Positions 1 through 6,882 of a DNA stretch of 64,000 bases are shown piece by piece (within the stretch, counting starts at the first letter, position 1; every line of letters starts with the position of its first letter). The stretch comes from CAZYSK01 sp964649415 (lineage in GTDB: Bacteria > Chloroflexota > Anaerolineae > B4-G1), in contig CAZYSK010000003.1 in the NCBI GenBank assembly GCA_964649415.1, positions 62,001-126,000 on the forward strand, given 5' to 3'. The position numbers and the translations under genes were made by a program. The notes beneath the pieces are model-generated. The model did no database searches. It saw only the letters and a list, made by a program, of their open reading frames with translations, and was not told where the DNA came from.

Positions 1-83
1 GGTGCCGGAGTGGACGATCGGGGCGGTCTCGAAAACCGTTGTGGTCCTTGAGGCCACCGTGGGTTCGAATCCCACCCCTTCCG
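1..83 (+). tRNA. tRNA-Ser (anticodon CGA), 5' end cut by window edge
   Basis: A type II tRNA with a long variable arm. The anticodon loop CTCGAAA sits between GCGGT and ACCGT and gives anticodon CGA, which reads UCG. The T-arm is GTGGG-TTCGAAT-CCCAC, followed by acceptor strand CCCTTCC and discriminator G. Pairing predicts a 5' acceptor strand GGAAGGG. Only its last two bases are in the window, so about five bases are missing. A complete CCA is not encoded (CCT follows). Confidence 0.93.
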
Positions 84-89
84 CCTCAA

Positions 90-120
90 GAGAGGCCCTC
101 GCACAGAGCGGGGGCCTCTC
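90..120 (+). terminator. Terminator-like hairpin after tRNA-Ser
   Basis: A 9-bp perfect stem (GAGAGGCCC / GGGCCTCTC) starts 7 nt after the tRNA. The tail CGTTCTC is only weakly T-rich, so termination is inferred mainly from stem strength and position. Because it is nearly palindromic, it could also stop the minus-strand DUF126/HD transcript that ends at 157. Confidence 0.55.
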
Positions 121-156
121 CGTTCTCAGTGGTCAGGAGCCCGGACGGCCTGCCCC

Positions 157-1122
157 CTACTTGAACCGCGCCAGGTCGAAGTCGATGAAGTCGGCGTGGT
201 GGAAGACGATGGACTCCGGCTGCCGCTTGAACTTGTCCCCCTCCCAGGCATGGGTGGCGATGACGTGCAGGATGCGCTCAGGAATCCCGTGCTTATAAGC
301 CATAGCGACGCCCGTGAACGGATGCCGCAGGTAGCGGTACCAGTCCGAAAAGACCGTCTTGCCGTCCGCTTCGCGGCGATACTCAATCAGCTTGCCGACG
401 TCAGCCAGCAGCGCACCCGCCACCAGCGTGTCGCGGTCCACGTGCACCCGATCGCCGTAGGCGTCAGCCAGCACCTGCTCCGTCGCTATGCATATCCGGC
501 ATACCGTGCGCACGTGCTCAATGAATGTGACATCCACGTCGTCGGCCAACAGCGTGAAGGGTATCTCCGCCAGCCCTTTCACTGTCCAACCACCGAGCGC
601 CATCCCCTCCTCCCAGACTGCAAGCACCTTGGCTCGCAATTCGGGATCCTGAATCTCATCGAACTCCGGAATCAGGGCTTTCAGTTCTTCGAGCTCTGCC
701 ATGGGTGTTCCTCCTCGCCAGATCATGATCTCCTCATCGCGCACCCGCACCCCGTCACCGGAATGGATGCGCGATATGTCCACCTGGTCCACCATTGGAA
801 TCTCCGCGATGATGGCCCCGACGGCCACGACCGGGTCGGCTTCGGCGTTAATGATCGCGGCCGGGGCCAGGTGCGAGCGCGCCAGCCGGTAGAGCGTGTA
901 CGACCCCACGGTGCTGCCCTTGCCCGTGGGGAATACAAGAACACGCCCCGCAACACATTCGCCCTCCAGCGGATGACCAACCTCGATGATCACACCCGTA
1001 TCCGGGTCCACACCGCCCAGGAAGCCTACCGGGTCGGGAGACACGAGCGCCTCGCCCTCAGCGTAGCCCGCCTTGACCACGCGGCCAAGCACACGGATCG
1101 CAGTACCCGCGCTACCAGCCAT
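157..1122 (-). CDS. DUF126 (AcnX / phosphomevalonate dehydratase small-subunit-like) fused to an HD-domain protein
   Basis: The 321-residue frame holds two unrelated domains. Residues 1-138 match the DUF126 swivelling domain of aconitase X, with signature FPTGKGSTVGSY at 64-75; in that family it pairs with a large dehydratase subunit. Residues 141-321 are a helical HD phosphohydrolase-like domain with H203, H291 and D311 in the expected order. The central HD doublet, however, reads A240-D241 (LLADVGKL). At the junction, Met141 (ATG 702-700) has a perfect AGGAGG at 715-710 with 7 nt spacing, so the HD part may also be made as a separate 181-residue protein. No large AcnX subunit lies in the window. 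The start at 1122 begins 35 nt after the preceding lipoprotein gene. Domain assignment is firm; substrate is unknown. Confidence 0.8.
   Translation of the reverse strand: MAGSAGTAIRVLGRVVKAGYAEGEALVSPDPVGFLGGVDPDTGVIIEVGHPLEGECVAGRVLVFPTGKGSTVGSYTLYRLARSHLAPAAIINAEADPVVAVGAIIAEIPMVDQVDISRIHSGDGVRVRDEEIMIWRGGTPMAELEELKALIPEFDEIQDPELRAKVLAVWEEGMALGGWTVKGLAEIPFTLLADDVDVTFIEHVRTVCRICIATEQVLADAYGDRVHVDRDTLVAGALLADVGKLIEYRREADGKTVFSDWYRYLRHPFTGVAMAYKHGIPERILHVIATHAWEGDKFKRQPESIVFHHADFIDFDLARFK
710..715 (-). promoter_or_regulatory. Internal Shine-Dalgarno AGGAGG inside the DUF126/HD gene
   Basis: On the minus strand, AGGAGG is followed 7 nt later by an in-frame ATG exactly where the HD-type domain begins. 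It is stronger than most gene-initial ribosome binding sites in this window. This suggests an internal start, or that two genes were fused by loss of a stop codon. Confidence 0.6.
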
Positions 1123-1157
1123 CAGACAACCACGTCACGTCCGCCCATACCCGCGTG

Positions 1158-3098
1158 TCACTGTCCGGCCACCGCCTCCACGTCAAACGCCTCGATGCGC
1201 CACAAGTCCAGGTACTCGCTGGGATCCAGGACCACACCACTCACACCAGGACGCGTAGCGACCAGTTTAGGCACGAAGTAGAGCGGCAAGACCGGCAGAT
1301 CGTGGGAGAAGACACGCTGCGCCTCCCAGTGAAAGCGCTCGTAGTCCTCCATCCCCGGCAGTGCATACAGCGCCGCCTGACACGCCACGTCGTAGTCGGC
1401 GCTGGCGTAGCCCGGGTTGTTGCTCCTGGCCCACCAGTTGTCAGGCCCCGGAATCTCGGTGGAGAGATAGAGCCAGCACGATGCATCGACATCGTTCAAC
1501 CAGGAGAAAAGCACCAGGTCGAACTGGCGACCGAAAACCGGACCATCAGGGCCGTCCGCGAGGAGTTCCTCGGCCGGGAGAGCGTCCACCGCCACACCTA
1601 TCCCGCAGGCCGCCAGGTTCTCAGCCACGATACGCGCCGTTCGCTCATTCACTGCCTGCTCGCTGGCCACAAGCAGCGTGACGGAGAAAGCTGTCCCGGT
1701 GGATATACCCGCCACACCATAGGCCTCGCGAATCTGATCCCCGTTCTCGTCGCGCCATCCCGCTTCATCCAACAACGCCTGTCCGGCAGATGGATCATAG
1801 TCCCAGCGATAGACACGGTCGCCCGCATAGAGCGGATGATCCGAAGAGACATAACTCTGTGCGACCGCTGCGTCGCCGTAGGTCACCACCTCGCGAGCGA
1901 TGCGCTCGCGATCCACGCACTGCGCGACGGCCTGGCGCACCCGCACGTCTGCGAACCAGGTAGCCCGGTTGGACCACTCCGCCGGCTGAATACCGAAGTC
2001 CAGATGGACCCATTCGCTGCTGGGGGCAGCGACCAGTTGCGCGTTTCCAGCGTCCGCAGCCTTAAGCAACTGCGTGAGATCCCCGCCTTCGATCACATCC
2101 CGGCTGATGAGGTCACACTCACCCGTCAGAAGTCCGTCTATCGCCTGATCGAGATCGGAGACGAAACGGAAAGTCACCCGGTCGAGATAGGGCAACCCTT
2201 CCGAGGCACGAAAGTAGTGAGGGTTGCGCACCATCGTGACATACTCACCATCCACCCAATCCTCAATAACGAACGGCCCCCAGCCCAGCGGCTTGCGGTG
2301 CGCGACTTCGGCATCGAGCAACTGGTCAGCCTCCGCCACCCCCCAGATATGCCGGGGAAGCGGGTGATAGAAACGCGTGAAGTACAGGGGATCACGATAA
2401 CCAGGGACAGCAGTCCACACCACGGTGCGTTCGTCCACTGCCTCGTAGCTTGCAGTGCGGTCCCGGATTAGCTCCAGGCTGGGGCTATCAAACGCGCCCG
2501 CCAACTCAAAGGAATAACGGGAATCATCGGCGGTCACCGGTTGACCGTCTGCCCAGGTCACTTCAGCCCGCAGCTTGAAGGTGACCTCCATCTGCGCCAT
2601 GATGACCGTCCCTTCCTCAAACGTAACCGGCTGGCCATCGGCGTCCAAGACCGTGACACCCGGCTCCAGGTCTACCGCCAGGCCATTGATGTCCACAACT
2701 GCGTCACCTTCCCTGACCTGCACAGGCCGTAGGACCGCATCCCCATCGGCCAGGTTAGGCATCTTCTCCAAGATCACAGGGTTGAACTGGTACGTGAGGG
2801 TGTCAATCGGGCCATCATAGACACCAGCGAGCACGTTCCACGCAGCACGCGACGGGCCACCGTAGATGAAGAGCGTATTGGGCTCCTCCGCCTGACAGAC
2901 GGTGAACTCCTTGGGTGGCTCGGGCGTCGGCGTGCTGGTCGGGAGTGCGGTTGGAGTGAGCGACGGCAGAGGAGTTGAAGAAGGCATGGAGGCAGCAGTG
3001 GATGTGGGCGCGGTGGCGGTAGGTACAGGGGATGAACACGCTCCAACAATGCCAACCAGCACCAGCGCGACAATGATGATCACCCTACCGTGCTTCAT
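1158..3098 (-). CDS. Peptide/nickel-type ABC transporter substrate-binding lipoprotein (SBP_bac_5)
   Basis: The protein has 646 residues. It starts with a lipoprotein signal (MKHGRVIII..., lipobox IVGAC, Cys21), then a Thr/Pro/Ser-rich spacer (about 22-60), then a family 5 solute-binding fold. The binding domain shows the usual WADGQPVTADD-like motif before the SYxFE-type helix and an aromatic-rich C-terminal half. Family members bind oligopeptides, nickel or other solutes outside the membrane and pass them to a Dpp/Opp-type permease. No permease or ATPase genes are adjacent, so it may serve a transporter elsewhere. The open frame extends upstream into proS, but the ATG at 3098 precedes the signal peptide and has GAGGGGG upstream. 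The gene begins 10 nt after proS ends. Confidence 0.88.
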   Translation of the reverse strand: MKHGRVIIIVALVLVGIVGACSSPVPTATAPTSTAASMPSSTPLPSLTPTALPTSTPTPEPPKEFTVCQAEEPNTLFIYGGPSRAAWNVLAGVYDGPIDTLTYQFNPVILEKMPNLADGDAVLRPVQVREGDAVVDINGLAVDLEPGVTVLDADGQPVTFEEGTVIMAQMEVTFKLRAEVTWADGQPVTADDSRYSFELAGAFDSPSLELIRDRTASYEAVDERTVVWTAVPGYRDPLYFTRFYHPLPRHIWGVAEADQLLDAEVAHRKPLGWGPFVIEDWVDGEYVTMVRNPHYFRASEGLPYLDRVTFRFVSDLDQAIDGLLTGECDLISRDVIEGGDLTQLLKAADAGNAQLVAAPSSEWVHLDFGIQPAEWSNRATWFADVRVRQAVAQCVDRERIAREVVTYGDAAVAQSYVSSDHPLYAGDRVYRWDYDPSAGQALLDEAGWRDENGDQIREAYGVAGISTGTAFSVTLLVASEQAVNERTARIVAENLAACGIGVAVDALPAEELLADGPDGPVFGRQFDLVLFSWLNDVDASCWLYLSTEIPGPDNWWARSNNPGYASADYDVACQAALYALPGMEDYERFHWEAQRVFSHDLPVLPLYFVPKLVATRPGVSGVVLDPSEYLDLWRIEAFDVEAVAGQ

Positions 3099-3108
3099 CC
3101 CGCCCCCT

Positions 3109-4542
3109 CTAGTAGGCCCGCCCGAAGATGGCGCGCTCACTGGTCTCTTTCCCACAGCGGATGCACGTACCCCTCCCCTGCTCCTGTTCCAGCGGAATAC
3201 AGCGTATCGTGGCCCTGGTATCCTCCTTGATCTTCGCCTCGCAATCCGCATCCCCGCACCACCAGGAACAGGCAAATCCTTGCGAGACGGCCTCCTTGAA
3301 CTCGGCGTAGTCCTTGGGATCATAGGTATGCGACTCGCGGAAATCGAGGGCGCGCCGATAGAGGTCGGCCTGGACCGTGGCCAGCATCTCTTGCACCTCT
3401 CCCACCAGACTCTGCATCGGCACACTGGTCTTGCCCTCACGGCCAGGGACGTCACGTCGGGCGAGGGTCACCTGCTCTTGCCTAACATCCCGGGGGCCAA
3501 TCTCAATGCGCAGAGGTACGCCGCGCATCTCCCACTCGTTGAACTTCCACCCGGGCGAGTATTCGTCACGGTCGTCCACGTGCACCCGGACGTCGTCGTC
3601 CAACATCCCCTTCACTTGAGACAGTATCTCGAGCACCTGAGCGCGCTCGTCGTCGTCCTTCCATATGGGGACGACGACAACCTGAGTGGGTGCCAGCTTG
3701 GGCGGCAAGACCAACCCCTGGTCATCCCCATGGACCATCACGATTGCTCCTACCATACGCGTGCTGACGCCCCAACTGGTCGTCCATGCGAACTGCAGGT
3801 CATTGTTTTCATCGAGGAACTTGATGTCGAACGCCTCGGCGAAGTTCTGGCCCAGAAAGTGGCTCGTGCCCGCCTGAAGCGCCTTGCAGTCCCCCATCAT
3901 GGCCTCGATTGAATAACTGGTCACGCCGCCGGCGAATTTCTCGCTCTCGCTCTTGCGACCCGGTATGACTGGGATGGCAGCGTCCTGGATCGCAAACTCC
4001 GCGTAGACGTCGAGCATGCGCAGCGTCTCCTCTTGCGCTTCCTCGAACGTGGCGTGAGCCGTGTGTCCCTCCTGCCACAGGAACTCCATAGTACGCAGAA
4101 ACAAGCGCGTACGCATCTCCCAGCGCACCACATTCGCCCACTGATTGATCAGGACAGGCAGGTCACGGTAAGACTGAATCCACTTGGCGTACATGTAGCC
4201 AATCATCGTCTCCGAAGTGGGGCGCACGATCAGCGGTTCCTCCAGCTCTTTTCCTCCGCCAACGGTAACCACCGCCAATTCCGGCGAGAAGCCCTCCACG
4301 TGCTCTGCCTCTTTGTGAATGAAACTCTCGGGGATGAAAAGCGGGAAATACGCATTCACGTGACCTGTGGCCTTGAAACGTCGGTCAAGCCCGCCCCTGA
4401 CATTCTCCCACAACGCGTAGCCGTAGGGCTTGATCACCATGCAGCCCTTGACAGGTGCATAGTCGGCCAGATCGGCCTTTTGCACCACATCGGTGTACCA
4501 GCGAGAGTAGTCTTCACCACGAGGTGTGATCTTAGCAACCAT
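3109..4542 (-). CDS. proS: Prolyl-tRNA synthetase, archaeal/eukaryotic-type
   Basis: This class II synthetase of 477 residues charges tRNA-Pro with proline. The catalytic core has motif 2 (about VRWEMRTRLFLRTMEF) and motif 3. An anticodon-binding domain follows, then a C-terminal Cys-rich module (CSWWCGDADC ... CIRCGK) ending FGRAY. That C-terminal zinc-like domain and terminal Tyr are typical of the short archaeal/eukaryotic form. The canonical bacterial enzyme has an editing insertion between motifs 2 and 3, which is absent here. The start at 4542 is chosen because AAGGAG lies 7 nt upstream; the frame opens further to 4653 without a site. It follows the ParB-like gene by 67 nt and leads into the binding lipoprotein. 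Confidence 0.95.
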   Translation of the reverse strand: MVAKITPRGEDYSRWYTDVVQKADLADYAPVKGCMVIKPYGYALWENVRGGLDRRFKATGHVNAYFPLFIPESFIHKEAEHVEGFSPELAVVTVGGGKELEEPLIVRPTSETMIGYMYAKWIQSYRDLPVLINQWANVVRWEMRTRLFLRTMEFLWQEGHTAHATFEEAQEETLRMLDVYAEFAIQDAAIPVIPGRKSESEKFAGGVTSYSIEAMMGDCKALQAGTSHFLGQNFAEAFDIKFLDENNDLQFAWTTSWGVSTRMVGAIVMVHGDDQGLVLPPKLAPTQVVVVPIWKDDDERAQVLEILSQVKGMLDDDVRVHVDDRDEYSPGWKFNEWEMRGVPLRIEIGPRDVRQEQVTLARRDVPGREGKTSVPMQSLVGEVQEMLATVQADLYRRALDFRESHTYDPKDYAEFKEAVSQGFACSWWCGDADCEAKIKEDTRATIRCIPLEQEQGRGTCIRCGKETSERAIFGRAY

Positions 4543-4609
4543 AGTTTCTCCTTGCCCGTATCCTCTCGAAACGCAGACCCTGGCGGTCTCACCTACCCCT
4601 GGGGCTCTC

Positions 4610-5518
4610 TCAGAACCCCCGGTGTGTTCTCCCGGTGACCCAATCCCGCACAACGTGCCACACGCGTTTGATCAACCGGGGGGCATAGTGCTCAGCAAAG
4701 TGCTCAGCAGCCTGTTCCGTCTCAACGCCATCGCCGAACTGCTCACGCAGGTAGTGCTGATGATCCATAATCCATAGATACAGATCGGCCTCAGTACGCC
4801 CGGGGAAACTGGCCAACACGTCCTTTCCGCGGATAATGCGCACCAGTGGAAGGTAGAGATTGTCGTACCAATCACAGACAGCCTCATCCTCGGATACGAA
4901 GTGCTCCTGTTCGATACCCATGAAGTAGCGATGCACAGCGATGTGCTCTAAGGCCCGCCCGTACGCACCAGCGGAGGTAAACTCAACCTGCTGATCAGGT
5001 CGCAGCTCGTCCAGGCGGGTTCGGTCGAGGAAGTGTGCATATTCGCCCTTGATCTCCAGATCGTCGGCGTCAAGATCGGCCGTGATCGGCACTCGCGATT
5101 CTGCCTCGATCAACTCGGCATCCACGAATTCGATACCGCGCTCTCGCGCTACCGAGACGCGATGATTGCCGTCCAGGACAAAGTAGGCGTCTCCAACCTT
5201 GTACAGCTTCACCGGTGGCAGGCTGACCTCGTCGTAATGCGCCCGTGCGATAGACCGCCAACGGTCCGCCGTCTTGTCCTGCCTGGGCAAGAAGACGCGG
5301 TCGAAATCCTTGTAGCGGCCCACACTGCCGATGATCTGATCCACCGGCACCGTCTGGATGCCTCGATACACCCGCCCACGTATGCCCAGCTTGTCGCATA
5401 CCTCGTCCCAAGCCAGCAGCCGGTTCACGCGGCCTCTCAGAACGCAGTGTATCTCATGCCAAAAGGCCCTCCGCCGCGCCATCGCGAAGTCTACCTGTGC
5501 CCGATTCAGAGTATCCAT
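4610..5518 (-). CDS. ParB/sulfiredoxin-like domain protein
   Basis: The protein has 302 residues. The middle part (about 55-140) carries a ParB-N-like signature: a run of basic and acidic residues (VFLPRQDKTADRW), PPVKLYKVGDAYFVLDGNHR and VSVAREREG-like sequence. The GNHR box is the nucleotide/metal-binding motif of this fold. The C-terminal half is helical, with FPGRTEADLYLWIMDH, and has no known function I can name. It starts 6 nt after the phosphoesterase gene with AAGGTG upstream, so mazG-like, phosphoesterase and this gene form one operon. DNA binding, CTP binding or another role cannot be told apart from sequence alone. Confidence 0.7.
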   Translation of the reverse strand: MDTLNRAQVDFAMARRRAFWHEIHCVLRGRVNRLLAWDEVCDKLGIRGRVYRGIQTVPVDQIIGSVGRYKDFDRVFLPRQDKTADRWRSIARAHYDEVSLPPVKLYKVGDAYFVLDGNHRVSVARERGIEFVDAELIEAESRVPITADLDADDLEIKGEYAHFLDRTRLDELRPDQQVEFTSAGAYGRALEHIAVHRYFMGIEQEHFVSEDEAVCDWYDNLYLPLVRIIRGKDVLASFPGRTEADLYLWIMDHQHYLREQFGDGVETEQAAEHFAEHYAPRLIKRVWHVVRDWVTGRTHRGF

Positions 5519-5524
5519 GGCACC

Positions 5525-6145
5525 TTACAACTCAATCACCCGGTAGGGATAGACATTGATGACATCGGTGTCCAGATAGCCTGTGCGCCAGGGTTCCAGC
5601 CCGTATATGTGCTTGTGGCCGTGGAGCAGGTAGCGAGGTCGAAAACGGTCCATGAACGCCAGTAGCGCCTTGAAACCACGGTGGCACACATCCTCACCAT
5701 CGTGAACGCCAAATGGGGGAGCATGCGTGATGAGAATGTCCAGGTAGCGTCCGTGAAGCACGCGGTTCAAGACCAACGCGGGCGTCATAGACCACACTCT
5801 GTAGGCCATCTCGCCCTCTGTGTACTGATGGTCGAACCCGGGCTTGTAGCGCATCGAGCCCTCCAGCCCGGCAAGGAGCAAGCCCTTGCTCCGCAGCGTG
5901 CGCCTATCCAGGTTGACCCAGCCGCCCGGCTGCGTAAGCACGCGCCCATTCGCCATGTACTCTGGTTTGTCGTGGTTGCCGTGCACGTAGAAGCCGGGGA
6001 CGTTCAGCATAGACACGATGTACTCCAGATACGAATAGGGCAGGTCGCCACACGACAGCACCATGTCCACGTCGCCAAATCGTTCGAGCACCTGAAGGCT
6101 GTAGATGCTTTCAACCACCCGATCGCTGACAGCGAGGATCTTCAC
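5525..6145 (-). CDS. Calcineurin-like metallophosphoesterase
   Basis: The 206-residue, cytoplasmic-looking protein has the metallophosphoesterase motif order: SDRV (position 7-10, replacing the usual DxH), GDLPYS, GNHDKPE, THAPPFG and GHKHIYG. Asp8 is kept but the first-motif His is replaced by Val, so one metal ligand differs from the family norm. The start is GTG at 6145. Its ribosome site (GAGGAG...GGGGG) overlaps the end of the mazG-like gene 7 nt away, implying translational coupling. Substrate is unknown; nucleotide or cyclic nucleotide phosphodiesters are family precedents. Confidence 0.85.
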   Translation of the reverse strand: MKILAVSDRVVESIYSLQVLERFGDVDMVLSCGDLPYSYLEYIVSMLNVPGFYVHGNHDKPEYMANGRVLTQPGGWVNLDRRTLRSKGLLLAGLEGSMRYKPGFDHQYTEGEMAYRVWSMTPALVLNRVLHGRYLDILITHAPPFGVHDGEDVCHRGFKALLAFMDRFRPRYLLHGHKHIYGLEPWRTGYLDTDVINVYPYRVIEL

Positions 6146-6152
6146 ACGCCCC

Positions 6153-6455
6153 CTACTCCTCAGACCAGTCCCGGTGGTAGTTGATCGCCAGTTTGTGGCG
6201 GATGGCCTGCTCCAGGTCTATGTCCGTCAGATAGGCCAGTTGCAGCAGATAGAGCGCCACGTCGGCCAACTCCCCTGCCAGCGCATCCTGATCCACTTGC
6301 TCACCCCACTGGAAATGCTCCAACACCTCAGCCGCCTCCAGCGAGAGCGATATGGCGATGTTGCGCGGCGTCTGCGCATATAGCGAATCGTCATCATACC
6401 AGCCCATTGCTGCGACAAAACGATTCATCTCGTCGGTGAGTTCCTGGATTGTCAT
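6153..6455 (-). CDS. MazG-like nucleotide pyrophosphohydrolase
   Basis: A 100-residue all-alpha protein of the MazG/RS21-C6 group. The family Mg-binding pattern is visible as SLEAAEVLEHF followed by GELADVALY. Relatives hydrolyse (d)NTPs to monophosphates and clean the nucleotide pool. The ATG at 6455 has GAGGGAC just upstream. It is first in the operon with the phosphoesterase and ParB-like genes. It lies directly behind a hairpin-ending leader transcribed from a near-consensus promoter, so regulated readthrough is plausible. Confidence 0.85.
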   Translation of the reverse strand: MTIQELTDEMNRFVAAMGWYDDDSLYAQTPRNIAISLSLEAAEVLEHFQWGEQVDQDALAGELADVALYLLQLAYLTDIDLEQAIRHKLAINYHRDWSEE

Positions 6456-6470
6456 CGTCCCTCATACAAA

Positions 6471-6502
6471 GGCCAGCCCCCGTGCACTCTGGAGGGCTGG
6501 CC
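6471..6502 (-). terminator. Hairpin ending the leader RNA upstream of mazG-like gene
   Basis: A perfect 9-bp stem (GGCCAGCCC / GGGCTGGCC) with a 14-nt loop. On the minus strand it is followed by TTTGTATG, a short U-tract, and then the mazG ribosome site. It can act as a terminator of a small RNA or as an attenuator of the operon. Confidence 0.55.
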
Positions 6503-6625
6503 GCTGACGTTCCGAGCGTGGCGCCCCATGCCTATCCAGACCGGAAGCCTGGCCACACGGGGAGAGGTGAACTAAAGCCACACGCAACAGACACACCACA
6601 CATCCTGGGACCTCGTCGTGGAATA
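6471..6625 (-). ncRNA. Candidate structured leader RNA or small RNA, unidentified
   Basis: About 155 nt runs from a near-consensus promoter to a terminator-like hairpin. Nested pairing is visible: GCGTGTGGC with GCGTGGC's complement (6577-6585 / 6516-6522, 2-nt bulge), then CCCCGTG/CATGGGG (6556-6562 / 6524-6530), then a tip hairpin CCAGGC/GGTCTGG (6536-6552). A single irregular rod with an asymmetric internal loop recalls 6S-like or riboswitch folds, but no known signature (S-box, TPP, cobalamin, SRP tetraloop box) is present. Identity is open. Confidence 0.45.
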
Positions 6626-6631
6626 TGAGGC

Positions 6632-6660
6632 AGTATACAATGAAAAGGCCGAGCTGTCAA
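6632..6660 (-). promoter_or_regulatory. Near-consensus sigma70 promoter for the leader RNA / mazG operon
   Basis: On the minus strand: -35 TTGACA (6660-6655), a spacer of exactly 17, and -10 TATACT (6637-6632). The predicted start is near 6625. It points to the mazG-phosphoesterase-ParB operon 170 nt away. Confidence 0.8.
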
Positions 6661-6882
6661 AGCCGCATTTTCGCTTCATCCATCCTGGGGTACACTAACT
6701 ATCCCAGCCCATTTCGCCGTCACTCTCGAGGAACAGCGGAAGAAAGTGGACCGGCTGCGAGCAGAGCTGGCGGCGTCGTAGGATTGACCAGACGAAAACG
6801 AGAACCGAGCAGCAGGCCGGCCGATAAAACCGGCCCGCTGCCACATCTCGGCGGTATGGGCCATCCCACACCGTCCAGGCTG
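6661..6882 (-). terminator. metK 3' region with a terminator hairpin
   Basis: This gap follows metK. Positions 6809-6820 and 6830-6841 form a 12-bp stem with one mismatch and a 9-nt loop. On the minus strand it is followed by a T-rich stretch (GGTTCTCGTTTTCG). That fits a factor-independent terminator for metK. Nothing else recognisable is in the interval. Confidence 0.55.

Noticed and set aside
196..1281. A long open frame on the plus strand opposite the DUF126-HD gene
   Set aside because: It lacks a ribosome site and any recognisable domain, while the minus strand encodes two clear domains. Long antisense frames are common in GC-rich coding DNA.
1155..2471. A 438-codon plus-strand frame opposite the peptide-binding lipoprotein
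   Set aside because: The opposite strand has a full SBP_bac_5 protein with lipobox. The plus frame has low-complexity His/Arg-rich sequence and no motif.
6471..6625. Leader RNA as a known riboswitch, 6S RNA or SRP RNA
   Set aside because: No S-box, TPP, cobalamin or guanidine core and no GGAA-type SRP tip in the right context. A 6S-like rod is possible but not demonstrable by eye, so it is left unnamed.
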